Origin: Alphaproteobacteria bacterium
GTDB taxonomy: Bacteria; Pseudomonadota; Alphaproteobacteria; ATCC43930; CGMCC-115725
Reading direction: 5' to 3'
Assembly (NCBI GenBank): GCA_030040495.1
Contig: JASHTP010000403.1
Location: forward strand, 1 to 6,826
DNA length: 6,826 nucleotides
Below, piece after piece: positions 1 to 6,752 of this stretch (the stretch's first letter is position 1; each line of letters opens with the position of its first letter). The notes beneath the pieces were generated by a model, which was not told the origin of the DNA, made no database searches, and saw only the letters and a list, made by a program, of their open reading frames with translations. Both the position numbers and the translations under genes were made by a program.

Positions 1-32
1 CGCCGCCTCGTCCCATCGCCGCGCCGCGCTAG
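1..32 (+). CDS. Possible C-terminal end of an upstream gene (ribF by synteny only)
   Basis: In the third forward frame the first bases read as a short Pro/Arg/Ala-rich tail (PPRPIAAPR) ending in TAG at 30-32. The other two forward frames stay open through this stretch, so the assignment is weak. In many proteobacteria the gene before ileS and lspA is ribF (bifunctional riboflavin kinase/FAD synthetase), so this may be its end. The residues themselves carry no recognisable motif, and the gene name is inference from gene order alone. The rest of the gap to ileS (33-62) is GC-rich and shows no clear promoter. Confidence 0.25.
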   Translation, partial: PPRPIAAPR

Positions 33-62
33 CCGGCGCGCCTCCTGGAACCCGTCAAGGCC

Positions 63-2888
63 ATGGCCACCGACTACAAATCGACCGTCTTCCTGCCGCA
101 GACCGATTTCCCCATGCGCGGCGATCTGCCGAAGCGCGAGCCGCTGCTGCTCGAGCGCTGGGCGCGCATCGAGCTCTGGCGGCGCCAGCGCGCGATCGCC
201 GCGGGCCGGCCCAAATTCATCCTCCATGACGGGCCGCCCTATGCCAACGGCAACATCCATCTCGGCACCGCGCTCAACAAGATCCTGAAGGACGTGGTGA
301 ACCGCGCCCAGCACATGCTCGGCAAGGACGCGAACTACGTGCCCGGCTGGGACTGCCACGGGCTGCCGATCGAGTGGAAGATCGAGGAGGAGTACCGCGC
401 CCGGAAGAAGTCGAAGGACGAGGTGCCCATCGTCCAGTTCCGCAAGGAGTGCCGCGACTTCGCCGCCCGCTGGGTCGACGTCCAGCGCGAGGAGTTCAAG
501 CGCCTCGGCGTGATCGGCGACTGGGACCATCCCTACACCACCATGAGCTTCGCCGCCGAGGCGCAGATCGTGCGCGAGATCGGCAAGTTCGTGATGAATG
601 GCGGGCTCTATCGCGGCTCGAAGCCGGTGATGTGGTCGGTGGTCGAGGAGACCGCGCTCGCCGAGGCGGAGATCGAGTATCACGACCACGCCTCGACGAC
701 GGTGTGGGTGCGCTTCCCGGTCGCCCATCCCTCGCGCCCCGAGCTCGCCGGCGCGTCGGTGGTGATCTGGACGACGACGCCCTGGACCTTGCCCGGCAAC
801 CGCGCCGTCGCCTACGGCCATGACCTCGAATACGTGCTCGTCGACGTCACCTCCGCCGGCGAGAGCGGCCTCGCGCGCGTCGGCGAGAAGCTCGTCGTCG
901 CGCTGAAGCGCCTGCCGGCGCTCGAGCAGGAGCTCGGCATCGGCGGCGTCGTGCTCGCCGCCTTCAAGGGCGACGAGCTCGCCGGCACCCTCTGCCGCCA
1001 TCCGCTGCACGCGCAGGGCTACGGCTTCGAGGTGCCGCTGCTGCCGGGCGGTTTCGTCACCGACGCCGACGGCACCGGCTTCGTCCATATCGCGCCGGGC
1101 CACGGCGCCGACGACTGGGAGCTCGGCGTCAAGCACGGCATCGAGGTGCCGCAGACGGTGGCGGGCGACGGCACCTATTATCCGCACGTGCCGCTCTTCG
1201 CCGGCCGCCGCGTCTACCGGCCCGACGGCAAGCCGGGCGACGCCGACGGCGCGGTCATCGCCGCGATCCGCGCCGCCGGCGGGCTGCTCGGGCAGGGCAA
1301 GCTCGTCCACTCCTATCCGCACTCCTGGCGCTCGAAGGCGCCGCTCATCTTCCGCAACACGCCGCAATGGTTCATCAGCATGGAGACGAACCGGCTGCGG
1401 CAGAAGGCGCTCGACGCCATCGCCGCGACGCGCTGGATCCCGCCCCAGGGCGAGAACCGCATCCGCTCGATGATCGAGACGCGGCCCGACTGGGTGGTCT
1501 CGCGCCAGCGCGCCTGGGGCGTGCCGATCGCCGTCTTCGTCGACAGGCGCTCGGGCGAGCTGCTGCGCGACCAGGGCGTCATCGACCGCATCGCCGAGGC
1601 GTTCGAGCGCGAGGGCGCCGACGCCTGGTACTCCTCCGACCCCAAGCGCTTTCTCGGCAACCGCAATGCCGCGGATTACGAGCAGGTCATGGACATCGTC
1701 GATGTCTGGTTCGACAGCGGCTCGACCCATGCCTTCGTGCTCGAGACCCGGCCGGATCTGCAGTGGCCCGCCTCGCTCTATCTCGAAGGCTCCGACCAGC
1801 ATCGCGGCTGGTTCCATTCCTCGCTGCTGGAATCCTGCGGCACGCGCGGCCGCGCGCCCTACGACGCCGTGCTCACCCATGGCTTCACGCTCGACGAGCA
1901 GGGGCGCAAGATGTCGAAGTCGCTCGGCAACTTCATCGCGCCGCAGGAGATCGTCGACCAGAGCGGCGCCGACATCCTGCGCCTCTGGGTGGTCTCGACC
2001 GACTACACCGAGGATCAGCGCATCGGCGCCGAGATCCTGAAATACCAGGCCGACGCCTATCGCAGGCTGCGCAACACCTTGCGCTATCTCCTCGGCAATC
2101 TCGCCGGCTTCTCCGCGGCGGAGCGCGTGCCGGCCGCCGCCATGCCCGAGCTCGAGCGCTTCGTGCTGCACCGCCTCGCCGAGCTCGACGCGCTGGTGCG
2201 CGCCAGCGCCGAGGCCTACGACTTCCACACCATGTTCACGGCGCTGCACAATTTCTGCGCCGTCGACCTCTCCGCCTTCTACTTCGACGTGCGCAAGGAT
2301 TCGCTTTATTGCGACCGGCCGGACGCGCCGCGCCGCCGCGCCGCGCGCACCGTGCTCGACCGAACCTTCGACTGCCTGGTGCGCTGGCTCGCGCCGGTGC
2401 TGTGCTTCACCGCCGAAGAGTCCTGGCTCTGCCGCCACGGCGACGGGCCCGAGAGCAGCGTCCATCTCGTCACCTATGCCGAGGTGCCGCCGGAATGGCG
2501 CGACGATGCGCTCGGCGAGAAATGGCGGCGCGTGCGCGATCTCCGCCGCGTCGTCACCGGCGCGCTCGAGCTGGAGCGCGCGGGCAAGCGCATCGGCTCG
2601 AGCCTGCAGGCGAGCGTCGCGGTCTTCGCCGAGCCGGCCTATGTCGCGGCGCTCGACGGTCTCGACCTCGCCGAGATCTGCATCGCCTCGGAGGGGACGC
2701 TGGCCGCCGGGCCGGCGCCCGCCGGCGCCTTCACGCTGCCCGATGTCGCCGGCGTCGCCGTGACGGTCGGGGCGGCGCCGGGCGAGAAGTGCCAGCGCTG
2801 CTGGCGCGTCCTGCCGGAGGTCGGCAGCGTGCCGGCGCATGCCGAGCTCTGCCGGCGCTGCGCCGACGCGGTCGAGGCGCAGCACTGA
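63..2888 (+). CDS. ileS: Isoleucyl-tRNA synthetase (class I, zinc-finger bacterial type)
   Basis: This cytoplasmic enzyme activates isoleucine with ATP, charges tRNA-Ile and edits mischarged valine. The 941 residues match the usual bacterial length. The class I signature region is PPYANGNIHLGTALNKILKD (residues 58-77); the HIGH motif reads H66-L-G-T69, so its second His is Thr. The CP1 editing domain shows WTTTPWTLPGNRAV from W236 and GTGFVHIAPGHGADD at 337-351. Next come DVWFDSGS, EGSDQHRGWFHSS and the KMSKS loop (K616-S620), then the helical anticodon-binding domain (about 690-850). A C-terminal Cys4 zinc finger uses C910, C913, C930 and C933, the arrangement of the common bacterial IleRS1 type. 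The ATG at 63 is chosen because the conserved N-terminus (STVFLPQTDFPMRGDLP) follows at once. Upstream ribosome-binding signals are weak: GGAA at 47-50 and AAGG at 57-60. The stop shares one base with the lspA start, so the two are probably co-translated. Confidence 0.98.
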   Translation: MATDYKSTVFLPQTDFPMRGDLPKREPLLLERWARIELWRRQRAIAAGRPKFILHDGPPYANGNIHLGTALNKILKDVVNRAQHMLGKDANYVPGWDCHGLPIEWKIEEEYRARKKSKDEVPIVQFRKECRDFAARWVDVQREEFKRLGVIGDWDHPYTTMSFAAEAQIVREIGKFVMNGGLYRGSKPVMWSVVEETALAEAEIEYHDHASTTVWVRFPVAHPSRPELAGASVVIWTTTPWTLPGNRAVAYGHDLEYVLVDVTSAGESGLARVGEKLVVALKRLPALEQELGIGGVVLAAFKGDELAGTLCRHPLHAQGYGFEVPLLPGGFVTDADGTGFVHIAPGHGADDWELGVKHGIEVPQTVAGDGTYYPHVPLFAGRRVYRPDGKPGDADGAVIAAIRAAGGLLGQGKLVHSYPHSWRSKAPLIFRNTPQWFISMETNRLRQKALDAIAATRWIPPQGENRIRSMIETRPDWVVSRQRAWGVPIAVFVDRRSGELLRDQGVIDRIAEAFEREGADAWYSSDPKRFLGNRNAADYEQVMDIVDVWFDSGSTHAFVLETRPDLQWPASLYLEGSDQHRGWFHSSLLESCGTRGRAPYDAVLTHGFTLDEQGRKMSKSLGNFIAPQEIVDQSGADILRLWVVSTDYTEDQRIGAEILKYQADAYRRLRNTLRYLLGNLAGFSAAERVPAAAMPELERFVLHRLAELDALVRASAEAYDFHTMFTALHNFCAVDLSAFYFDVRKDSLYCDRPDAPRRRAARTVLDRTFDCLVRWLAPVLCFTAEESWLCRHGDGPESSVHLVTYAEVPPEWRDDALGEKWRRVRDLRRVVTGALELERAGKRIGSSLQASVAVFAEPAYVAALDGLDLAEICIASEGTLAAGPAPAGAFTLPDVAGVAVTVGAAPGEKCQRCWRVLPEVGSVPAHAELCRRCADAVEAQH

Positions 2889-3364
2889 TGCTCGGGCGCG
2901 GGCTCGCCGCGGCGCTTTTCGTCGCGGTCGCCGACCAGCTGAGCAAGCTGTGGATCCTGGCGCTCTTCGCCGCGCGGCCGGGCGAGCGAGTCCTGCCGGT
3001 GGCGCCGTTCCTGAACCTGGCGTTGACCTGGAACCGCGGCATGAGCTTCGGCCTCTTCAACAACGACACCCGCCTCAACGCCGCGATCTTCACCGTGCTT
3101 GCCGCAATCATCGTCGCCGGGCTCGTCGTCTGGCTCCGGCGCGTCGGCGCGGGGCTGCTGGCGCTCGCCATCGGCCTCGTCATCGGCGGCGCCCTCGGCA
3201 ATGTCGTCGACCGGCTGTGGCGCGGCGCGGTCGTCGATTTCCTCGACTTCCATGTCGAAGGGTGGCATTTCTACGTCTTCAACCTGGCCGACGCGGCGAT
3301 CACCGTCGGGGTCGGCCTGATGGTGCTGGACAGCTTGCTGGCGCGCGCCAAAGCGGCTAATTAG
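2888..3364 (+). CDS. lspA: Lipoprotein signal peptidase (signal peptidase II)
   Basis: This inner-membrane aspartyl protease (family A8) removes the signal peptide of diacylglyceryl-modified prolipoproteins just before the lipidated Cys. The 158 residues are typical. There are four hydrophobic segments (about 5-27, 65-83, 87-107 and 130-151). The conserved N-terminal D16-Q-L-S-K20 is present, as is the WNRGMSFGLF loop (48-57). The two catalytic aspartates are D117, in GGALGNVVDRLWRGAVVDF, and D135, in FNLADAAIT; conserved N105 and R109 are also there. The ATG overlaps the ileS TGA by one base (TGATG). A GAGG at 2874-2877 inside ileS lies 10 bases upstream, so translation is probably coupled to ileS. 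The ileS-lspA pairing is very common in proteobacteria. The next gene encodes a predicted lipoprotein, which would be a substrate of this enzyme. Confidence 0.97.
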   Translation: MLGRGLAAALFVAVADQLSKLWILALFAARPGERVLPVAPFLNLALTWNRGMSFGLFNNDTRLNAAIFTVLAAIIVAGLVVWLRRVGAGLLALAIGLVIGGALGNVVDRLWRGAVVDFLDFHVEGWHFYVFNLADAAITVGVGLMVLDSLLARAKAAN

Positions 3365-3389
3365 GGGTGACGGAGCCGGATTGGTGTCG

Positions 3390-3980
3390 ATGCGATTCTC
3401 TGCCGTTTTCTATTCCGCCCTGGCGCTCGCCGCGCTGTCGCTCGGCGGCTGCGACTCCTTCAACCGCGCGATCGGCCTGGAAAAGAGCATTCCGGACGAG
3501 TTCACCGTGACCTCCGGCGCGCCGCTCGCCATTCCGCCGGACTATGCCCTGCGCCCGCCGCGGCCCGGCGCGGCGCCGACGCAGGAGGTCTCGCCCACCG
3601 ATCAGGCGAAGCAGACCATCTTCCGCGCCGGCGGCCAGGAGGCGATGATGCCCGGCTCGGCCGAGCGCAGCGCGGGCGAGAACGCGCTGCTGCAGCAGGC
3701 CGGCGCGGCCCAGGCCACGCCCGACATCCGCGAGGTCATCGCCCGCGAGGCGCAGGCCGACAACGGCCGGGCCCAAGACAGCTTCGTCGACAAGCTGCTG
3801 TTCTGGCGCGGCCCCGCGACCCCGCTCGGGCCGAACGACCAGGTGATCGACCCGACGCAAGAGGCGCAGCGGCTGAAGGGCAGCCAGGCCGCGGCCAACG
3901 CCCCCCCGACGCAGCCCGGCCTCACCGGCGCCCCGATCATCGAACGCACCAAGCCGCCGTCTCTGGTGGGAACCTTCTGA
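3390..3980 (+). CDS. DUF3035 family lipoprotein, function unknown
   Basis: This is a 196-residue envelope protein of unknown function. A short basic start and hydrophobic stretch lead to the lipobox LGG-C21, so it should be lipidated at C21 and cleaved by LspA, encoded just upstream. The mature part begins CDSFNRAIGLEKS, followed by PDEFTVTSGAPLAIPPDY and LRPPRPGA (residues 35-61), the hallmark of the alphaproteobacterial DUF3035 family as I recall it. Further on are FVDKLLFW (132-139) and a Pro/Gln/Ala-rich C-terminus with little predicted fold. Asp at +2 after the Cys would favour inner-membrane retention under the E. coli Lol rule, but that rule is not assured in alphaproteobacteria. The start is ambiguous. 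In-frame TTG 3381, GTG 3384 and ATG 3390 are all possible. GGAG at 3372-3375 is best spaced for GTG 3384, while ATG 3390 gives the most typical signal peptide (MRFSAVF). It sits 25 bases after lspA and 36 before the first M16 gene, so it is probably in the same operon. Confidence 0.88.
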   Translation: MRFSAVFYSALALAALSLGGCDSFNRAIGLEKSIPDEFTVTSGAPLAIPPDYALRPPRPGAAPTQEVSPTDQAKQTIFRAGGQEAMMPGSAERSAGENALLQQAGAAQATPDIREVIAREAQADNGRAQDSFVDKLLFWRGPATPLGPNDQVIDPTQEAQRLKGSQAAANAPPTQPGLTGAPIIERTKPPSLVGTF

Positions 3981-4005
3981 TCGCGCCCTGATCGCCGGCG
4001 CCGCC

Positions 4006-4014
4006 GGGAGGAAA
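4006..4014 (+). promoter_or_regulatory. Ribosome binding site for the first M16 gene
   Basis: GGGAGGAAA is a near-ideal Shine-Dalgarno sequence. Its GGAGG core ends 5 bases before the GTG at 4017. It supports GTG as the true start, since the next in-frame ATG (codon 56) would remove the signal peptide and part of the first domain. Confidence 0.75.
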
Positions 4015-4016
4015 CC

Positions 4017-5363
4017 GTGGCGAAAGCGCTGCTGCCGAGGCTTCTCATCCTGCTGCTGCTCCTGCCGCCCGCGGCGGCGCGGGCCGAGGCGGCGAAGGAG
4101 TTCGGCGCCGAGAGCTTCACGCTCGCCAACGGGCTGCAGGTGGTGGTGATCGAGAACCACCGCGCGCCGATCGTGACGCAGATGATCTTCTACAAGGTCG
4201 GCTCCGCGGACGAGCATCGCGGCAAGACCGGGCTCGCGCATTTCCTCGAGCACCTCATGTTCAAGGGCACCAGGGAGACGCCGCCCGGCGGCTTCTCGCG
4301 CATCGTGGCGCAGAATGGCGGCCGCGAGAACGCCTTCACCACCGCCGACTACACCGCCTTCTACCAGAACGTCGCCGCCGACCGGCTCGCGCTCGTCATG
4401 AAGCTGGAGAGCGAGCGCATGACCGGGCTGGTGCTGAGCGACGAGGTGGTGCTGCCCGAGCGCGGCGTCATTCTCGAGGAGCGGCGCTCGCGCATCGACA
4501 ACAGCCCGTCGGCGCTGCTCGACGAGCAGATCGAGGCCGCGCTCTACCTCAACAGCCCCTACCACAACCCGGTCATCGGCTGGGAGCACGAGATGCGCGG
4601 GCTCACCACCGCGGACGCGCTCGCCTTCTATCGCGCCTGGTACGCGCCCAACAACGCCGTCCTGGTGATCGGCGGCGACGTCACCCTCGACCAGGTGCGC
4701 GGCCTCGCCGAGAAATATTACGGGCCGATCCCGGCGCGGCCGGTGCCGGAGCGCAACCGCGCCGAGGAGCCGCCCAAGGTGGCGGCGACGCGCCTGGTGA
4801 TGAAGAGCCCGCGCGCCGGCGAGCCGAGCTGGAGCCGCTCCTACCTCGCGCCGAGCTATCGCGCCGGCGAGAAGCAGTATGCCTACGCGCTGCAGGTGCT
4901 GGCCGAGGTGCTCGGCGGCGGCGCCACCTCGCGGCTCTATCGCGCGCTGGTGCTGGAGAAGAAGGTCGCGCTCGACGCCGGCGCCTTCTACGACCCCGGC
5001 GTGCGCGACCTCGCCAGCTTCGGCTTCTCCATGACGCCGCGCAAGGGCGTCGCCATCGCCGAGCTCGAGGCGGCGTTCGAGGCCGAGATCAAGGCGGCGC
5101 TGAAGGACGGGCTGACCCAGGAGGAGGTCGACCGCGCCAAGCGGCGCATGCAGCAGGCGGCGGTCTATGCCCGCGACAGCCTGATGGGGCCGGCGCGGAT
5201 CGTCGGCGCCGCCCTCGCCACCGGCCGCAGCCTCGACGAGGTCGAGAGCTGGCCGCAGCGCATCGGCGCGGTGACGCTCGACGAGGTCGACGCCGCGGCG
5301 CGCCTCGTCATCCACGACGCTACCGCCGTCACCGGCGTGCTGCTGCCGGAGCCGACCTCTTGA
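4017..5363 (+). CDS. M16 family zinc metallopeptidase, catalytic subunit
   Basis: This is a predicted periplasmic zinc protease of the pitrilysin / processing-peptidase family, 448 residues long, the usual size for the two-domain M16B class. A basic, Leu-rich signal peptide ends near AARA (about residue 23). The N-terminal domain (about 35-190) carries the inverted zinc motif H75-F-L-E78-H79: H75 and H79 are zinc ligands and E78 is the catalytic base. The third ligand is probably E155 in ERGVILEERR, 76 residues after H79. NGGRENAFTTADYTAFY (100-116) is also family-typical. The second M16_C domain spans about 195-380. The Arg/Tyr pair that M16 enzymes use in this domain to bind substrate is absent: by alignment the positions are V312 and L319. 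The protein therefore probably needs its partner, encoded immediately downstream with a 4-base overlap, to form a complete active site. The GTG start is backed by a strong ribosome binding site. The natural substrate cannot be read from the sequence. Confidence 0.95.
   Translation: MAKALLPRLLILLLLLPPAAARAEAAKEFGAESFTLANGLQVVVIENHRAPIVTQMIFYKVGSADEHRGKTGLAHFLEHLMFKGTRETPPGGFSRIVAQNGGRENAFTTADYTAFYQNVAADRLALVMKLESERMTGLVLSDEVVLPERGVILEERRSRIDNSPSALLDEQIEAALYLNSPYHNPVIGWEHEMRGLTTADALAFYRAWYAPNNAVLVIGGDVTLDQVRGLAEKYYGPIPARPVPERNRAEEPPKVAATRLVMKSPRAGEPSWSRSYLAPSYRAGEKQYAYALQVLAEVLGGGATSRLYRALVLEKKVALDAGAFYDPGVRDLASFGFSMTPRKGVAIAELEAAFEAEIKAALKDGLTQEEVDRAKRRMQQAAVYARDSLMGPARIVGAALATGRSLDEVESWPQRIGAVTLDEVDAAARLVIHDATAVTGVLLPEPTS
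5348..5351 (+). promoter_or_regulatory. Ribosome binding site for the second M16 gene, inside the first
   Basis: GGAG lies 8 bases before the TTG at 5360, within the last codons of the upstream M16 gene. It supports the TTG start: no ATG or GTG lies close by in frame, and only this start keeps the signal peptide. The TTGA overlap of start and stop suggests translational coupling of the two subunits. Confidence 0.6.
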
Positions 5364-6712
5364 GCGCCGCGCCGCGCGCGCTCGTCGCCGCGCTGGCCTG
5401 CGCTTTCCTCCTCGCCGCGGCGCCGGCCGGGGCGGCGACCAAGGTGCAGGCGGTCACCAGCCCCGGCGGCATCGCCGCCTGGCTGGTCGAGGACCACAGC
5501 GTGCCGGTGGTGACCTTCGACGTCGATTTCCGCGGCGGCGCCGCGCTCGATCCCGCCGACAAGGCCGGCCTCGCCGCGCTCGCCGCCGATCTCCTCGACG
5601 AGGGCGCCGGCACGCTCGACAGCCAGGCCTTCCAGGGCAAGCTCGAGGATCTCGCCGCGTCGCTCGACTTCGGCGTCGGCGAGGACGACATGGACGCGAG
5701 GCTGCGCAGCATCACCGCCAATCTCGCGCCGTCGCTGGAGCTGCTGCACCTCGCGCTCACCGCGCCGCGCTTCGACGAGACTTCGCTGGCGCGCGTCAAG
5801 GGCCAGCTCCTCGACGAGCTCGCGCGCGAGCAGCGCCGGCCGCAACATGTCGCCGGCCGGCTCTGGCTCGAGAACGCCTTCGGCGACCATCCCTATGCGC
5901 GGCCGCGCCAGGGCACGCCGGAAACCATCGCCCGCATCGGCGCCGAGGACCTGCGGGCGCTGGTCAAGCGCCGCTTCGCCAAGGACGACATGATCATCGG
6001 CGTCGTCGGCGACATCACGCCGGAGACGCTCAAGGCGCTGCTCGACCGGAGCTTCGGCGATCTCCCCGCCCATGCCGCGCCGGACGACGTGCCCGAGACC
6101 GCCGTCCGCGCCAAGGCGCCGCTGCTGCTGGCGCGGATGGCGATCCCGCAGAGCGTGGTCACCTTCGGCCAGCCCGGCATCAAGCGCGACGATCCCGACT
6201 GGTACGCCGCCTATGTCGACAACCACATCCTCGGCGGCGGCGGCTTCTCCTCGCGGCTCACCGACGAGGTGCGGGTGAAGCGCGGCCTCGCCTATTCCGT
6301 CTACAGCGCGCTCGACCCCTATCGCCAGGCCGGCCTCATCCTCGGCGGCGTCGCCACCGAGAACAGCCGCGTCGCGCAATCGATCGACATCATCCGCGCC
6401 GAATGGCGCCGCATGCGCGAGGCGGGGCCGACGCCGCAGGAGCTGCAGGACGCCAAGACCTACCTGACCGGGTCTTTCGCCCTCGGCTTCGATTCGACGG
6501 CGCACATCGCCTCGCTCCTCGTCGCCGTCCAGCGCGACGGGCTCGGCATCGACTATCTCGACCGCCGCAACGCGCTCATCGACGCCGTGACGCTCGAGGA
6601 CGCGAAGCGCGTCGCCCACCGCCTGTTCGATCCGGACCAGCTCTCCTTCGTCGTCGTGGGCGCGCCGGAGCAGCTGCCCGGCGCCAAGGAGGTGCCGCCC
6701 GGCGGCGAGTAG
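5360..6712 (+). CDS. M16 family protein without zinc site, partner subunit
   Basis: This is a 450-residue periplasmic M16 homologue, probably the non-catalytic half of a heterodimeric protease. A signal peptide with a hydrophobic core (about 7-21) ends at APAGA (residue 25). The first domain (about 35-180) aligns with the upstream protein, but the zinc motif is gone: where the partner has GLAHFLEHL this one has GLAALAADL, so both His and the Glu are replaced by A73, D77 and A76. The second domain (about 190-400) keeps the substrate-binding Arg/Tyr pair in EVRVKRGLAYSVYS, at R305 and Y312, seven apart as expected. The glycine-rich stretch GGGGFSSRL just before is also typical. This division of residues matches the known heterodimeric M16B proteases, such as the pair described from Sphingomonas sp. 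A1. It starts with TTG overlapping the partner's TGA by 4 bases, which suggests coupled, near-equal synthesis. C14 in the signal peptide is not in a lipobox, so it is unlikely to be a lipoprotein. Confidence 0.95.
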   Translation: MSAAPRALVAALACAFLLAAAPAGAATKVQAVTSPGGIAAWLVEDHSVPVVTFDVDFRGGAALDPADKAGLAALAADLLDEGAGTLDSQAFQGKLEDLAASLDFGVGEDDMDARLRSITANLAPSLELLHLALTAPRFDETSLARVKGQLLDELAREQRRPQHVAGRLWLENAFGDHPYARPRQGTPETIARIGAEDLRALVKRRFAKDDMIIGVVGDITPETLKALLDRSFGDLPAHAAPDDVPETAVRAKAPLLLARMAIPQSVVTFGQPGIKRDDPDWYAAYVDNHILGGGGFSSRLTDEVRVKRGLAYSVYSALDPYRQAGLILGGVATENSRVAQSIDIIRAEWRRMREAGPTPQELQDAKTYLTGSFALGFDSTAHIASLLVAVQRDGLGIDYLDRRNALIDAVTLEDAKRVAHRLFDPDQLSFVVVGAPEQLPGAKEVPPGGE

Positions 6713-6732
6713 GCCGCCCGGGCTTCGGCGGC

Positions 6733-6740
6733 GGAGGTGA
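6733..6740 (+). promoter_or_regulatory. Ribosome binding site for the gene starting at 6753
   Basis: GGAGGTGA is a strong Shine-Dalgarno match 12 bases before the ATG at 6753. A second in-frame ATG at 6759 would be 18 bases away, so the first is preferred. It is the best sign that the truncated frame at the window's end is a real gene. Confidence 0.65.
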
Positions 6741-6752
6741 GGGAACGCAGGG

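Noticed and set aside
1367..2887. A long + strand frame that reads through ileS in another phase before joining lspA
   Set aside because: The part before 2888 is an Arg/Ala/Pro-rich out-of-frame reading of ileS. Only the section from the ATG at 2888 has LspA motifs, so this is not an N-terminal fusion.
3978..4003. Repeated TGATCGC and the palindrome CGGCGCCG between the lipoprotein and first M16 genes, considered as an operator
   Set aside because: They are too short and compositionally expected, the first repeat includes the stop codon, and the gap is only 36 bases with no promoter-like elements.
3357..5315. A 652-codon open frame on the minus strand opposite the lipoprotein and first M16 genes
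   Set aside because: Its translation is a low-complexity run rich in Arg, Gly, Ala, Leu and Asp with no recognisable domain. It lies opposite two clear genes with family motifs. Strong GC bias at third positions leaves the antisense frame free of stops.
5360..5401. C14 in the second M16 protein's signal peptide, considered as a lipidation site
   Set aside because: The preceding residues (A-L-A) do not fit a good lipobox, the Cys lies inside the hydrophobic core, and a normal signal peptidase I site (APAGA) follows.
5570..5600. Loss of HxxEH in the second M16 protein, considered as a pseudogene sign
   Set aside because: The frame is intact over 450 codons and the Arg/Tyr pair and glycine-rich loop are conserved. 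Loss of the zinc motif is normal for the partner subunit of M16 heterodimers.
6713..6732. Inverted repeat GCCGCC / GGCGGC with an 8-base loop after the second M16 gene, considered as a terminator
   Set aside because: The arms are only 6 bp in very GC-rich DNA where such repeats are frequent. There is no T-run after it, and a strong ribosome binding site follows immediately.
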